Assembly (NCBI GenBank): GCA_016744085.1 | Contig: JADGFE010000006.1 | Span: 1 to 42,200 of the forward strand | Source of the DNA: Kiritimatiellales bacterium | GTDB taxonomy: Bacteria > Verrucomicrobiota > Kiritimatiellia > Kiritimatiellales > Pontiellaceae | Direction of reading: 5' to 3' | DNA length: 42,200 nt | Part shown: one piece after another, positions 9,613 through 19,292 of the stretch | How the letters are laid out: each line of letters begins with the position of its first letter | How positions within the stretch are numbered: the first letter of the stretch is position 1 | Notes under the pieces: model-generated | The model's input: only the letters and a program-made list of their open reading frames with translations | Databases searched by the model: none | What the model was told of the DNA's origin: nothing | Made by a program: the position numbers and the translations under genes

Positions 9613-10551
9613 TTAACCCTGGGCCGCGCCACAGAGCATCAGAATAACTGCTTTCTGAGCGTGCAACCGGTTTTCAGCCTCGTCGAAGACAATCGACTGA
9701 GGACCGTCAATGACTCCAGCAGTCTGCTCACATCCGCGATTTGCAGGCAGGCAGTTCATAAAGATGGCATCTGGTTTAGCGTGTGCCATTAGCTCACTAT
9801 TCACCTGATAAGGCATAAACTTGGCAATTCTCGCTTCTTCCTGATCCTTTGGAATATGGTAGCTCATCCAGGAATCGGTATAGACGACATCGGCATCCTT
9901 GATCGCTTCTACCGGATCAGCCGTCACAAAAACAGATCCACCGGATTCAGCAGCATAACGTTCACAGTCGGCTACCACATCAGCCCGAGGAGAATAGTCA
10001 TCACCTGCGGGAGAGCCGATACTCACCTGCATGCCCATCTTGGTTCCGCCAAACATCAGAGAATGAGTCACATTATTAAATCCATCGCCTAAATAGGCCA
10101 GCTTCAACCCCTTTAACGCCCCCTTCTTTTCCTCGATCGCCTGCAGATCCGCTAGAATCTGACAGGGATGGCTGTCATCCGTTAACGCATTAATGACCGG
10201 CACGGTTGCAAATTCCGCCATCTCCAGCAGATCCTCATGCTTGAAGAGCCTTGCCATGATGCAATCGACAAAACGGGAAGCCGTTTTAATGGAATCGCTG
10301 ATGCTTTCCTTTCCACTGCCCATAGGCGAGTTGCCAGTATGGTAATAGATGGCATGACCGCCCATCTGGGTCATTCCCGCTTCAAACGATAACCGTGTCC
10401 GCAGGCTTGGTTTTTCAAAAATCATAAGCAGGGTTTTACGCGCCATGGCGTCGGCATACTTTTCCGGATGGTTTTTCACATCTCTTGCCAAATCGAGCAC
10501 AGTCCGTATTTTTTCAGGACTCCACTCCTTGAGTGATATTAAATGTTCCAT
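9613..10551 (-). CDS. argF: Ornithine carbamoyltransferase family protein
   Basis: FEKPSLRTRLSFE carbamoyl-phosphate motif, HPCQILADL, FMNCLPANRG, VFDEAENRLHAQKAVI. Likely start MEHLISLKEW at 10551; the longer ORF runs into an intergenic hairpin. Confidence 0.88.
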   Translation of the reverse strand: MEHLISLKEWSPEKIRTVLDLARDVKNHPEKYADAMARKTLLMIFEKPSLRTRLSFEAGMTQMGGHAIYYHTGNSPMGSGKESISDSIKTASRFVDCIMARLFKHEDLLEMAEFATVPVINALTDDSHPCQILADLQAIEEKKGALKGLKLAYLGDGFNNVTHSLMFGGTKMGMQVSIGSPAGDDYSPRADVVADCERYAAESGGSVFVTADPVEAIKDADVVYTDSWMSYHIPKDQEEARIAKFMPYQVNSELMAHAKPDAIFMNCLPANRGCEQTAGVIDGPQSIVFDEAENRLHAQKAVILMLCGAAQG

Positions 10552-10576
10552 AGTTATTCCTCGTAAAAATTGAAAA

Positions 10577-10622
10577 CGTGATAAGTGACGATTGATTCGT
10601 GACAAATCAGTCACGTTTCACG
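10577..10622. repeat. Imperfect inverted repeat between argF and pyrB
   Basis: cgtgataagtgac (10577-10589) and gtcacgtttcacg (10610-10622) pair 11/13. Confidence 0.55.
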
Positions 10623-10624
10623 GT

Positions 10625-11710
10625 TTACGCCTCAGGTTTATATTCCGCGTAGTGTTGATTTACTTCTTCCTGACGACCGAATGTCGTAAGGATCAGTGCG
10701 GCACGGATCCACATCCCATTACGCATCTGTCTCCAATAAACCGCCCGCGAATCGTTATCGATCTCTGTGCTAATTTCCTGACGTCGAGGCAACGGATGCA
10801 AAATCACCGTAGTATCTTTGATCGTATCCATGTGTTCTGCACCAATATGATAATCACAAGCCTCGGTAGTACTGCCCTCGCCTTCTACATCCCATTCATC
10901 CTGAATACGGGTCATATAAATCGCATCTGCAATCGGCATGACCGAAGCAAAGTCCTGCGTTACCACATACTTGGTTCCCGCCTTATCCAGCAGATCCAGA
11001 ATATCCTGACTGATCTGTAGCGATTCCGGTGCAATAAAATAAAGCGTCATATCTTTATAAAGCGAAAGCATCCATGCCAATGAACGTACCGTACGACCGC
11101 GAAGCAAATCGCCAACAAAAGCCACGTGCTTGCCATCGATACCGCCGATCTTTTCAAAACTCCGCTGCAGGGTGTAAATATCCAGTAGCGCCTGGGTAGG
11201 ATGCTGATCGGCTCCCGACCCTGCATTCAAAACAGAGATCTCACGGCCGGTGTGGGCCATCATCCACGCCACGCGTTCGGCAAATCCACCGACGGGATGA
11301 CGCATAATGATCATGTCCACGTAAGAACTGAAGGTCCGAATCGTGTCTTCCGGCGATTCACCCTTGATTTCACTCGATGTTTTGCTGTCGCGCACATCCA
11401 TCGTATCCAGCCCCAGAATCTGGCAGGCGGCATTGTGGGAAAGATAGGTTCTGGACGAAGGCTGGGCAAAATAGAGCATGGCCCGCTTATCCGAGAGCAA
11501 TGACTTCAGGAAGTTTGCTCCGTCGCGCCGTTTATTCATGCGCTTAATCTTTGTTGCTAACTCGCAGAGTTCTTCAATTTTTTCACGCGAAAACTGCTGG
11601 GCAATCAGCGTATGCGCCGGACTTCCCTGAAAATAGGCGCCTTTTTCGGTTAATGGCAGCGCTTTGAAATCCCGCCACGCAATATCACTCAGATTTTTTT
11701 TCGTACCCAT
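10625..11710 (-). CDS. pyrB: Aspartate carbamoyltransferase-like protein (divergent)
   Basis: QPSSRTYLSHNAACQILG, KGESPEDTIRTFSSYVDMIIMRHP, HPTQALLDIYTL, GDLLRGRTVRSLAW, HPLPRRQEI, YWRQMRNGMWIRAALI. Start chosen at MGTKKN. Confidence 0.85.
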   Translation of the reverse strand: MGTKKNLSDIAWRDFKALPLTEKGAYFQGSPAHTLIAQQFSREKIEELCELATKIKRMNKRRDGANFLKSLLSDKRAMLYFAQPSSRTYLSHNAACQILGLDTMDVRDSKTSSEIKGESPEDTIRTFSSYVDMIIMRHPVGGFAERVAWMMAHTGREISVLNAGSGADQHPTQALLDIYTLQRSFEKIGGIDGKHVAFVGDLLRGRTVRSLAWMLSLYKDMTLYFIAPESLQISQDILDLLDKAGTKYVVTQDFASVMPIADAIYMTRIQDEWDVEGEGSTTEACDYHIGAEHMDTIKDTTVILHPLPRRQEISTEIDNDSRAVYWRQMRNGMWIRAALILTTFGRQEEVNQHYAEYKPEA

Positions 11711-11807
11711 GATATAATTCCCCCTGTTCAACAATCGGACAACAATAGCGAACCCAAATATAAAGTCCACCCTTCCAATCCCACATTTCTTTCCCTAAGT
11801 TCGTCCC

Positions 11808-14800
11808 ATGAATAATCAGGAACACGACAGCACCCCCCGGGTAGACGGGGCGGTGCTTACTGGCGTTACCGCCGGAAATATGCAGATTGCCAATACGCCG
11901 ATCAGTGCTCAAGCCCTGTTGTGCCACGATATTTTTAATACGCTAAGCCAATCTATACTATGGATCGCGGCAGACGTCCGGGAAATGGAGCGGCTCTACG
12001 AATCGCTTCAAACGATTGCTTCGGCTAAGGAAAAAAGCGCAACTCAACTTTTTCAACCTATGGAAAAGGATCCGGCGGTATTCGGTGAGCACCTTAAAAT
12101 TGTTAAGCAACTGGCCGAAAATAAAACATTTATCATCATCACCTGCCCTCAGGCACTGGAGCATGAAGTCCCGCTTGCCGGAAATTCCGAGCAGGCCGTT
12201 CAAACCTTAAAAACCGGAAAGGAGCATAAACTTGAGCCACTGACCAGCTGGATGACCGACGCTGGTTATGCGTTTGGCGTGGAAGTCTATTCTCAAGGCG
12301 AAGCAGCCCTGCGCGGTGGCATTCTCGACTGCTGGCCTCCCGGAGCACCCCGCCCCGTCCGCATTGAATTTTTCGGCGATACCATTGATTCCATCCGCTA
12401 CTTTGATGATCAAACACAGTGCTCTATCGAAAAGGTAGAAAGCATTGAACTGCCGCAACTCGATTTCGGTTTTGCCGGCGATGAAACCTGTCCACTGACC
12501 GACCTGCTCCCCGAAAATACGATTCTGATTAATCCGGAAGAAAACATCACGCCTCAATCGTCATGCCTCACAATCCAAACCGGATTTAACTTCTACGACA
12601 CCGGCTTGTTTGCCGTTTCTTACAACACCCACCCAAAAGAGGCCGAACAGGCTCGGCGACGATTTGTGGACCAGCGTTGTGCGGACGTTTCCACTGATTG
12701 GACCATTCATTTCTTTTTTGAAACCTCAGGAACGTTAACCCGATTTCAGGAGCTCTATTCCGAGCTTGAGGGATTCTCAGGATTACAACTGCACCAAGGC
12801 GTCCTGCACGAAAGCGCTATCGATCATACCCGGAAAATACTACTCGTCACCGAGAGCGATTTCTATGCCTATCACACGAACCGCAGTGCCCATGCCCGTC
12901 AGGCCAAGCGCTTTCATAAACAACAGGATCGTGTTTCAGAAGCAGCCGATATCCAACCCGGCGATTTTGTGGTGCATTTCGAACACGGCGTCGGCAAATA
13001 TCTCGGACTGGTTGAGACCTCGTTCAGCGGTAAAAGCATGGAAGTCCTTTCCATCGAATATGCCAAAGGCGAAAAGGTTTACCTTCCGGTAACCCAGGCG
13101 CATCTGCTTACGCGCTATAAAGGCATGGGAAAGCAAAAACCCAAACCGCATACCCTCGGCGGACGAAAATGGAGAAACGACAAGGCCGGAGCAGAAGAAG
13201 CCATACAGGATTTTGCTTCCCAGTTACTTCAAACTCAGGCCGAGCGACAGGCCAAACGCGGCTATCGCTTTTCTAAAGATACCGCCATGCAGGCCGAGTT
13301 TGAAGCAGCCTTTCCCTATACCGAAACTCCGGATCAACTTTCTGCATCCGCAGAACTTAAACGCGACATGGAAAAACTCCGACCCATGGACCGATTGCTC
13401 TGCGGCGATGTTGGGTTCGGAAAAACCGAAGTGGCCATGCGCGCGGCATTCAAGGCAGTGATGGACGGTATGCAGGTTGCCGTACTCGTGCCGACAACCA
13501 TACTCGCCCAGCAACACTACAATAGTTTTGTAGAACGCCTTGCCGCCTTTCCGGTTCGAGTGGATATGGTTAGCCGTTTTCGTACGCGGGCCGAGCAAAA
13601 CAACACCCTTGTACAAACGCTGGAAGGCGAAGTGGACATCCTGATCGGCACGCACCGGATTCTCTCTAAGGATGTTAATTTTAAGAACCTCGGATTGGTT
13701 ATTATCGATGAAGAACAACGTTTCGGAGTAACGGCAAAGGAACATCTCAAGGAACTCCGAAAACAGGTTGACCTAATCACGATGTCGGCGACGCCGATTC
13801 CTAGAACCCTGTACATGAGCCTAACCGGTGTGCGAGATCTCAGCACCATCAAAACCGCCCCCCAGGAACGGCAGCCCATTGACACTAATGTGATCCCCTA
13901 CGACGAGGAAATCATTGCCGAAGCCATTCGCACGGAACTGCACCGCGATGGTCAGGTCTTCTATCTGCATAACCGTGTTAAAACCATCCATCTCGTTGAA
14001 ACCAAATTACGGGCACTGGTACCGGAATCCCGTATTGCCGTTGCGCATGGTCAGATGGCCGAGGGCGAGCTTTCCCAGATCATGCATGCTTTTGTTGAAG
14101 GTCGCTTCGATGTTTTACTTTGCACCACCATTATTGAAAGTGGCGTTGATATTCCCAACTGCAATACCCTGCTCGTGGAAAATGCCGAGCGATTTGGTTT
14201 ATCTGACTTGTATCAGTTGCGTGGCCGAGTTGGACGTTCCAACCATAAAGCGTTCGCCTACATGATGCTAACCCCCGGCGGCGAAGTTATTGATGCGGCG
14301 CGCGACCGCATGAATGCTATCAAGCGGTATACCGGTCTCGGATCCGGCTTTCGACTGGCCCTTCGCGACCTGGAACTGCGCGGAGCCGGCAATATGCTCG
14401 GCGCAAAACAAAGTGGTCACATTTCCGCCGTCGGTTTTGACCTCTATTGCCAATTGCTGAAACGCACGATTGCCATCATGCAGGGCAAAAAACCGCCGCC
14501 GTTAATGGATGTGGTGGTCAAACTCGACTTCCTCGACCTGTCACCCAAATCAGGCAATCGGGCAACCGGCGCCTTTATTCCCTACGAATATATGGAAGAT
14601 GAAAACCTGCGGCTTCGTCTCTACCAACGAATCTCGGCTCTCGCCACGAAACAGGAAATCACGCTGATCAAGCGCGAAATAAAAGACCGCTTCGGAAAAC
14701 TCCCGCAGGAAGTACAACGACTATTACTCATAGCCGAACTTCGCATTGTGGCAGCAGATAATCGGATTAAATCCGTCATCGTTCGGAAACAAAAAGTAAT

Positions 14801-14912
14801 GCTCTCAACCGGCAAGGATTATCTGACCTATGGCGGGCAGCATCCCTGGTTAGATGAGAGCCATGCGACTCCTATGCTGAAAGAATTGATTCGGCTGATT
14901 ACCGACTACTAA
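11808..14912 (+). CDS. mfd: Transcription-repair coupling factor
   Basis: CarD-like RNAP-interaction domain (QPGDFVVHFEHGVGKYLGL), MDRLLCGDVGFGKTEVAMRAAFKA Walker A, DEEQRFGV DExx, LRGRVGRSNHKAFAYMM. Confidence 0.97.
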   Translation: MNNQEHDSTPRVDGAVLTGVTAGNMQIANTPISAQALLCHDIFNTLSQSILWIAADVREMERLYESLQTIASAKEKSATQLFQPMEKDPAVFGEHLKIVKQLAENKTFIIITCPQALEHEVPLAGNSEQAVQTLKTGKEHKLEPLTSWMTDAGYAFGVEVYSQGEAALRGGILDCWPPGAPRPVRIEFFGDTIDSIRYFDDQTQCSIEKVESIELPQLDFGFAGDETCPLTDLLPENTILINPEENITPQSSCLTIQTGFNFYDTGLFAVSYNTHPKEAEQARRRFVDQRCADVSTDWTIHFFFETSGTLTRFQELYSELEGFSGLQLHQGVLHESAIDHTRKILLVTESDFYAYHTNRSAHARQAKRFHKQQDRVSEAADIQPGDFVVHFEHGVGKYLGLVETSFSGKSMEVLSIEYAKGEKVYLPVTQAHLLTRYKGMGKQKPKPHTLGGRKWRNDKAGAEEAIQDFASQLLQTQAERQAKRGYRFSKDTAMQAEFEAAFPYTETPDQLSASAELKRDMEKLRPMDRLLCGDVGFGKTEVAMRAAFKAVMDGMQVAVLVPTTILAQQHYNSFVERLAAFPVRVDMVSRFRTRAEQNNTLVQTLEGEVDILIGTHRILSKDVNFKNLGLVIIDEEQRFGVTAKEHLKELRKQVDLITMSATPIPRTLYMSLTGVRDLSTIKTAPQERQPIDTNVIPYDEEIIAEAIRTELHRDGQVFYLHNRVKTIHLVETKLRALVPESRIAVAHGQMAEGELSQIMHAFVEGRFDVLLCTTIIESGVDIPNCNTLLVENAERFGLSDLYQLRGRVGRSNHKAFAYMMLTPGGEVIDAARDRMNAIKRYTGLGSGFRLALRDLELRGAGNMLGAKQSGHISAVGFDLYCQLLKRTIAIMQGKKPPPLMDVVVKLDFLDLSPKSGNRATGAFIPYEYMEDENLRLRLYQRISALATKQEITLIKREIKDRFGKLPQEVQRLLLIAELRIVAADNRIKSVIVRKQKVMLSTGKDYLTYGGQHPWLDESHATPMLKELIRLITDY

Positions 14913-16567
14913 AGTTCCAACATTTCCTGCGCGTGCTGAAGCGTTACATTCGTGCTGTCTTTACCACCAAGCATCCGGGCAATTTCTTCGGGGCGCGATT
15001 CGCTGTCGAGTAACCGCACTTCGGTATAGGTCCTGCCGTCTTCCACTTTTTTGGAGACCGCCAGGTGGGTTGTTCCGCATGCGGCTACCTGAGGTAAATG
15101 GGTAATACAAATTAATTGATGACATTCGGCTACCTGAGCCAGTTTACGCCCAACTGCTCCGCCGATTTCGCCGCCGATATTCGCATCGATTTCATCGAAG
15201 ACGAGCACAGGAATCTGATCCTGTTTTGCCAGCACGGCCTTCGTGGCCAACATAACGCGTGAGATTTCGCCGCTGGATGCAATCATGCGGAGCGGACGCA
15301 TATCTTCGCCGGCATTCGGAGCAAACCCGAAATCAATTTCATCCATCCCCAAAGGACCTGGGTCACAGGGATTAATCTCCACATCAAAAAATCCGTGTTC
15401 AAATCCGATATCCACCAGCTCACGCGTAATCGATTCAGAAAGATTATCAGCCACGTTTTCACGTTGTTTGCGCAGTACCTCTCCAACCTTTTTCAGCGAT
15501 TTAAACATGGAGTTCAGCTCATTCTGGAGTTCCGATCGGCGTTTATCGCGGCCACGTAAATCCTTGAGTTGCAACTTCCAGGCTTCCCCGTTTTCCAAAA
15601 CTTCTTCTACGGTTGCACCATATTTTCGTTTAAGCGTTTGGTAGGTCGTTAGACGATCATCCAGCCACTGCATGCGCTCTGCACTGGAGTCAATTCCTGC
15701 CACCGAATTTTCGATGGACCGAACCACCTCCTGAACCGACGTAACCGCACTTTCAACCTCATCGTGCCATTCCTGTGCTTCCGGCATAAGCTTGATCAGT
15801 TGATTCATCGATTGTTGCGCGGCAACCAAAGCATCGAAGGCGCAACCTTCTCCTTCGGTAAGTGCCTGAACAGCTCCGTTGGCCAACTCGATTACTTGTT
15901 GGGAATTTGCGATTACACCGTGCTCTTCCTCAACTTCGAGTTCTTCGTCGACGGTCAGCTTTGCGGATTCAATTTCATTCACACGGTAATCGAGAAACTC
16001 GACCTGACGCTCAAGGTCTTCCTCGTTATCTGAATTCAGTGCTACGATCTTTTTTTGGATCTCACGATATTGGGCATATTCTTGAGCATAGGCCGCTTTA
16101 GCTTTATCCAACTGTCCAAACGCATCCAGTATTTCAAGCTGAACCGATTGATCCAGCAACGATTGATGATCATAGGGGCCATGCATATCGACCAACACTT
16201 CCCCCAGCCGTTTTAAGACCGTCAGCGTAACCGATTCGTCATTTACAAAAGTTTTATTTGAGGATTCCGTGATGATCCTGCGGATAATCAACAGCCCACC
16301 ATCGCAGGATTCCATGCCTATATCCGAGAGAACGGCATCCACCTGGGCAGAATTATCGAGACCAAACTCAGCATGGACCGAACAGGAACTCTCTCCGGTG
16401 CGAATCATCGACTTGTCGGCACGCTCGCCCAAAAGCAAACGAAGGGCGCCAATCATCAATGATTTACCGGCCCCGGTTTCTCCGGTAATCACATTCAGGC
16501 CCTCATTGAAGCCCACCTGCACATCATCAACCAGTGCAAGATTCTTAATTTTTAGCGTTCTGAGCAT
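14909..16567 (-). CDS. recN: DNA repair protein RecN
   Basis: MLRTLKIKNLALVDDVQVGFNEGLNVITGETGAGKSLMIGALRLLLG; SGGEISR-like ASSGEISRVMLATKAVLA; VLVFDEIDANIGGEIG. Confidence 0.97.
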   Translation of the reverse strand: MLRTLKIKNLALVDDVQVGFNEGLNVITGETGAGKSLMIGALRLLLGERADKSMIRTGESSCSVHAEFGLDNSAQVDAVLSDIGMESCDGGLLIIRRIITESSNKTFVNDESVTLTVLKRLGEVLVDMHGPYDHQSLLDQSVQLEILDAFGQLDKAKAAYAQEYAQYREIQKKIVALNSDNEEDLERQVEFLDYRVNEIESAKLTVDEELEVEEEHGVIANSQQVIELANGAVQALTEGEGCAFDALVAAQQSMNQLIKLMPEAQEWHDEVESAVTSVQEVVRSIENSVAGIDSSAERMQWLDDRLTTYQTLKRKYGATVEEVLENGEAWKLQLKDLRGRDKRRSELQNELNSMFKSLKKVGEVLRKQRENVADNLSESITRELVDIGFEHGFFDVEINPCDPGPLGMDEIDFGFAPNAGEDMRPLRMIASSGEISRVMLATKAVLAKQDQIPVLVFDEIDANIGGEIGGAVGRKLAQVAECHQLICITHLPQVAACGTTHLAVSKKVEDGRTYTEVRLLDSESRPEEIARMLGGKDSTNVTLQHAQEMLEL

Positions 16568-16612
16568 GTTGGGGAGGAGTATTCAATGAAGCTGGGGCTA
16601 GCGCAAGCCGGA

Positions 16613-17006
16613 TTATTTTGAACGAGCATTTTCGCTGGCCGTAGCCCGTTGCTCTTCTTTTCGTTTTTCCTCAAACCCGTTAAGGAAAATGATCAGAACA
16701 CGCAATAATATCAAAAGAAAGATGGGGCCGCCAATAAAGTAGAAAGCATCCGGCAGATCAAAACCCGGACGCGATCCTGACCTACGGACATTGGGTCGAA
16801 GATGCCGTCGAGCCTCCTCTATAGTAGGCAAATAGTCATCTGCCGTAACACCATAAACCGCAGTAACCGTGGATTCTTTCTTTTCTTCGACAGCCGGTTC
16901 CGTTGAGAGCACGGGCTTAATTCCAGCATCTTCCTGCTGCGCAAGCCCCCCCAGCGGTATTATGATTACTGAAATCAGTAAAATTATGTATGTGAAAATC
17001 TTCATC
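16613..17006 (-). CDS. Hypothetical membrane protein with N-terminal signal/TM and C-terminal TM
   Basis: MKIFTYIILLISVIIIPLGGLA leader and FYFIGGPIFLLILLRVLIIFL TM segment; no family recognised. Confidence 0.55.
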
Positions 17007-17113
17007 TCTCCCTTCAGCGCTTCTCCCAAAAGCTGAGTCCTGTAACATTGAACGTGATCACGGTAACAAAAATGACACCATAGAGAATGTTAAATTGCCA
17101 ATTAGTGATACTC

Positions 17114-17133
17114 CCCCGGGGCAAGCCCCGAGG
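17114..17133. repeat. GC-rich palindromic intergenic repeat, REP-like
   Basis: ccccggggc-aa-gccccgagg inverted repeat (8/9 pairs), in an intergenic region followed by gtatgctgcgac. Confidence 0.6.
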
Positions 17134-17282
17134 TATGCTGCGACGATTTCTATAAATAAATACGCTTATTGGCACCCTCAACGCGTCATCGTGGGGAACT
17201 ATCTGAAAACGTATTATTATTGCACCGGAAAAGGCTATTCGGCATAAATGTACGTCTTGTGACAAACGAAGGTTTATAAACT

Positions 17283-18248
17283 ATGGCAAAACCAATTTAT
17301 GCAGGCTCCTACAACAACCGCGGAAGCGGCCGCTGGAAGAGCGTTTTCATTGTAATTATACTGATTCAGATCGTTCTGGTAGCCACCTACCTGATGTATA
17401 CAAAAGGGAAAAAGGACGATAACGAGACTCCCGAAGCACCGGCGCCAACAGCATCAGCACCGATGGCTGGCGAACCGATTCCGGTTCCCCTGCTGGATCT
17501 TGCACCTGCGGCTCCTGCTGCAGTGGCGGCCACGCCCCAATCCAGAGCCGTTGTATCCGACGCGCAAGCGGCCATTGATGGCGGCCAGTTGGCTGATGCC
17601 AAGATCATGCTGGATCGACTCGTAGCGTCCTCTCCCGATGCTGAAGCGATTAAGCTGTTGGGCGAAGTGAATATAAAACTGCTCAAATCACCCTTAATGA
17701 TGCCGGGCAAGGAATATTACGTTATTCAGTCGGGTGACTATCTTCAGAAAATCGCAAAAAACCATAAGACAACCGTAGCGCTCATTAAGAAAATGAATGG
17801 AATGGAGACGGATACCATTCGGCTTGGAGCTCGGTTGCTGGTATTTAACAGTGACTTTACGATGCGCGTTTCCAAAACGCGCAATGAACTCGACCTGTTT
17901 ATGGGCGATAAAATTTTCAAACGCTATTCTGTTGGCACCGGTAAGTTTGGAAAAACCCCAGCAGTACAGTTTACCATTATTGATAAAATCATTGAGCCCC
18001 CATGGACACGCCCTGCCGACAATAAACAGATTGAATACGGCGATGCGGAAAATGTGCTTGGCACCCGTTGGATGGCTATTAAATCTGCAGACCATCCTGA
18101 GCTGACCGGATTTGGCATTCACGGCACCTGGGAACGGGACAGTATTGGACAGCAATCCAGCGCGGGTTGTATCCGCATGTTAAACGAAGATGTTGAGGAA
18201 CTGTTTGATCTGGTTCCCCGCAAATCAACCGTTATAATCAGCGATTAA
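17283..18248 (+). CDS. LysM-domain L,D-transpeptidase (YkuD/ErfK family)
   Basis: N-terminal TM; YYVIQSGDYLQKIAKNHKTTVALIKKMNGM LysM; HGTWERDSIGQQSSAGCIRM YkuD catalytic motif. Confidence 0.93.
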   Translation: MAKPIYAGSYNNRGSGRWKSVFIVIILIQIVLVATYLMYTKGKKDDNETPEAPAPTASAPMAGEPIPVPLLDLAPAAPAAVAATPQSRAVVSDAQAAIDGGQLADAKIMLDRLVASSPDAEAIKLLGEVNIKLLKSPLMMPGKEYYVIQSGDYLQKIAKNHKTTVALIKKMNGMETDTIRLGARLLVFNSDFTMRVSKTRNELDLFMGDKIFKRYSVGTGKFGKTPAVQFTIIDKIIEPPWTRPADNKQIEYGDAENVLGTRWMAIKSADHPELTGFGIHGTWERDSIGQQSSAGCIRMLNEDVEELFDLVPRKSTVIISD

Positions 18249-18271
18249 TTTTCACGGACGAGGAGTACTGC

Positions 18272-19240
18272 ATGAGCGCACCAATCAGCTTACCTTTTGA
18301 AGCCCCTATTGCGGAACTGGAAACCAAGCTCAAGGAGCTTGAGGCTTTCAGTCAGGAGCAGGATATCGATGTTTCCCATGAATTAAAAAACATGAAGGCT
18401 AAGATCGAACAAACCCGCACAGATATTTATGCAAACCTCTCCGCCTGGCAAAAGGTACAGGTTGCGCGTCATCCAGACCGCCCCTACACCATGGATTACA
18501 TCAATACCATGACGACGGACTTTGTTGAGATTCATGGCGATCGGATTCATCGCGACGACCGGGCCATTGTTGGCGGGTTCGCCAAAATTGATGGTAAGAA
18601 AGTAATGATTATCGGTTCACAGAAAGGCCGCGACACTAAAAGCAATGTGGAATGCAACTTTGGTTGTGCTCACCCGGAAGGCTATCGCAAAGCGCTTCGT
18701 TTGATGAAGCTCGCTGACAAATTTGGGGTTCCAATTGTTACCCTGATCGACACCAAAGGTGCCTATGCAGGACTCGAATCGGAAGAACGGCACATTGCGG
18801 AAGCCATTGCTGTAAACCTACGTGAATGCTTTAACATCAAAATTCCAATCGTCTGCGTCATTATTGGCGAAGGCGGAAGCGGCGGCGCTCTCGGAATCGG
18901 TATCGGAAACCGAATCCTTATTCTTGAGCATGCCTACTACTCCGTGATTTCTCCTGAAGGCTGCGCTGCGATCCTCTGGAAAGACAGGGCTTTCTCCGAC
19001 AAGGCTGCTGAAGCTCTTAAGATTACAGGACCTGACCTGATTAAGCTTAAACTAGCTGACGAAGTTATTCCTGAACCGAAAGGCGGCGCGCACGCCAACC
19101 AGGAAGAGGCCGCAGCTAACTTAAAGAATGCCATTCTCAAACACCTTGAGGAACTTTGCAGGATGTCCAACGAAGAGATTCTGCAGGATCGTTACGATAA
19201 GTTCCGGGCTATGGGTCAATTTGAAGGTTCCGTTGAATAG
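18272..19240 (+). CDS. accA: Acetyl-CoA carboxylase carboxyltransferase subunit alpha
   Basis: PFEAPIAELETKLKEL, GDRIHRDDRAIVGGFAKIDGKKVMIIG, FGCAHPEGYRKALRLMKLADKFG, GEGGSGGALGIG. Confidence 0.97.
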   Translation: MSAPISLPFEAPIAELETKLKELEAFSQEQDIDVSHELKNMKAKIEQTRTDIYANLSAWQKVQVARHPDRPYTMDYINTMTTDFVEIHGDRIHRDDRAIVGGFAKIDGKKVMIIGSQKGRDTKSNVECNFGCAHPEGYRKALRLMKLADKFGVPIVTLIDTKGAYAGLESEERHIAEAIAVNLRECFNIKIPIVCVIIGEGGSGGALGIGIGNRILILEHAYYSVISPEGCAAILWKDRAFSDKAAEALKITGPDLIKLKLADEVIPEPKGGAHANQEEAAANLKNAILKHLEELCRMSNEEILQDRYDKFRAMGQFEGSVE

Positions 19241-19264
19241 ACCGTAATTCAGGTTGAATCATTC

Positions 19265-19292
19265 GGGCAGGCTTCTAAGCCTGCCCTTTTTT
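19265..19292 (+). terminator. Rho-independent terminator downstream of accA
   Basis: gggcaggct-tcta-agcctgccc followed by tttttt. Confidence 0.9.

Noticed and set aside
17014-17265. 83-aa minus-strand ORF (MSQDVHLCRIAF...)
   Set aside because: Contains the GC-rich REP-like palindrome (RSIPRGLPRGS); composition not protein-like, probably spurious.
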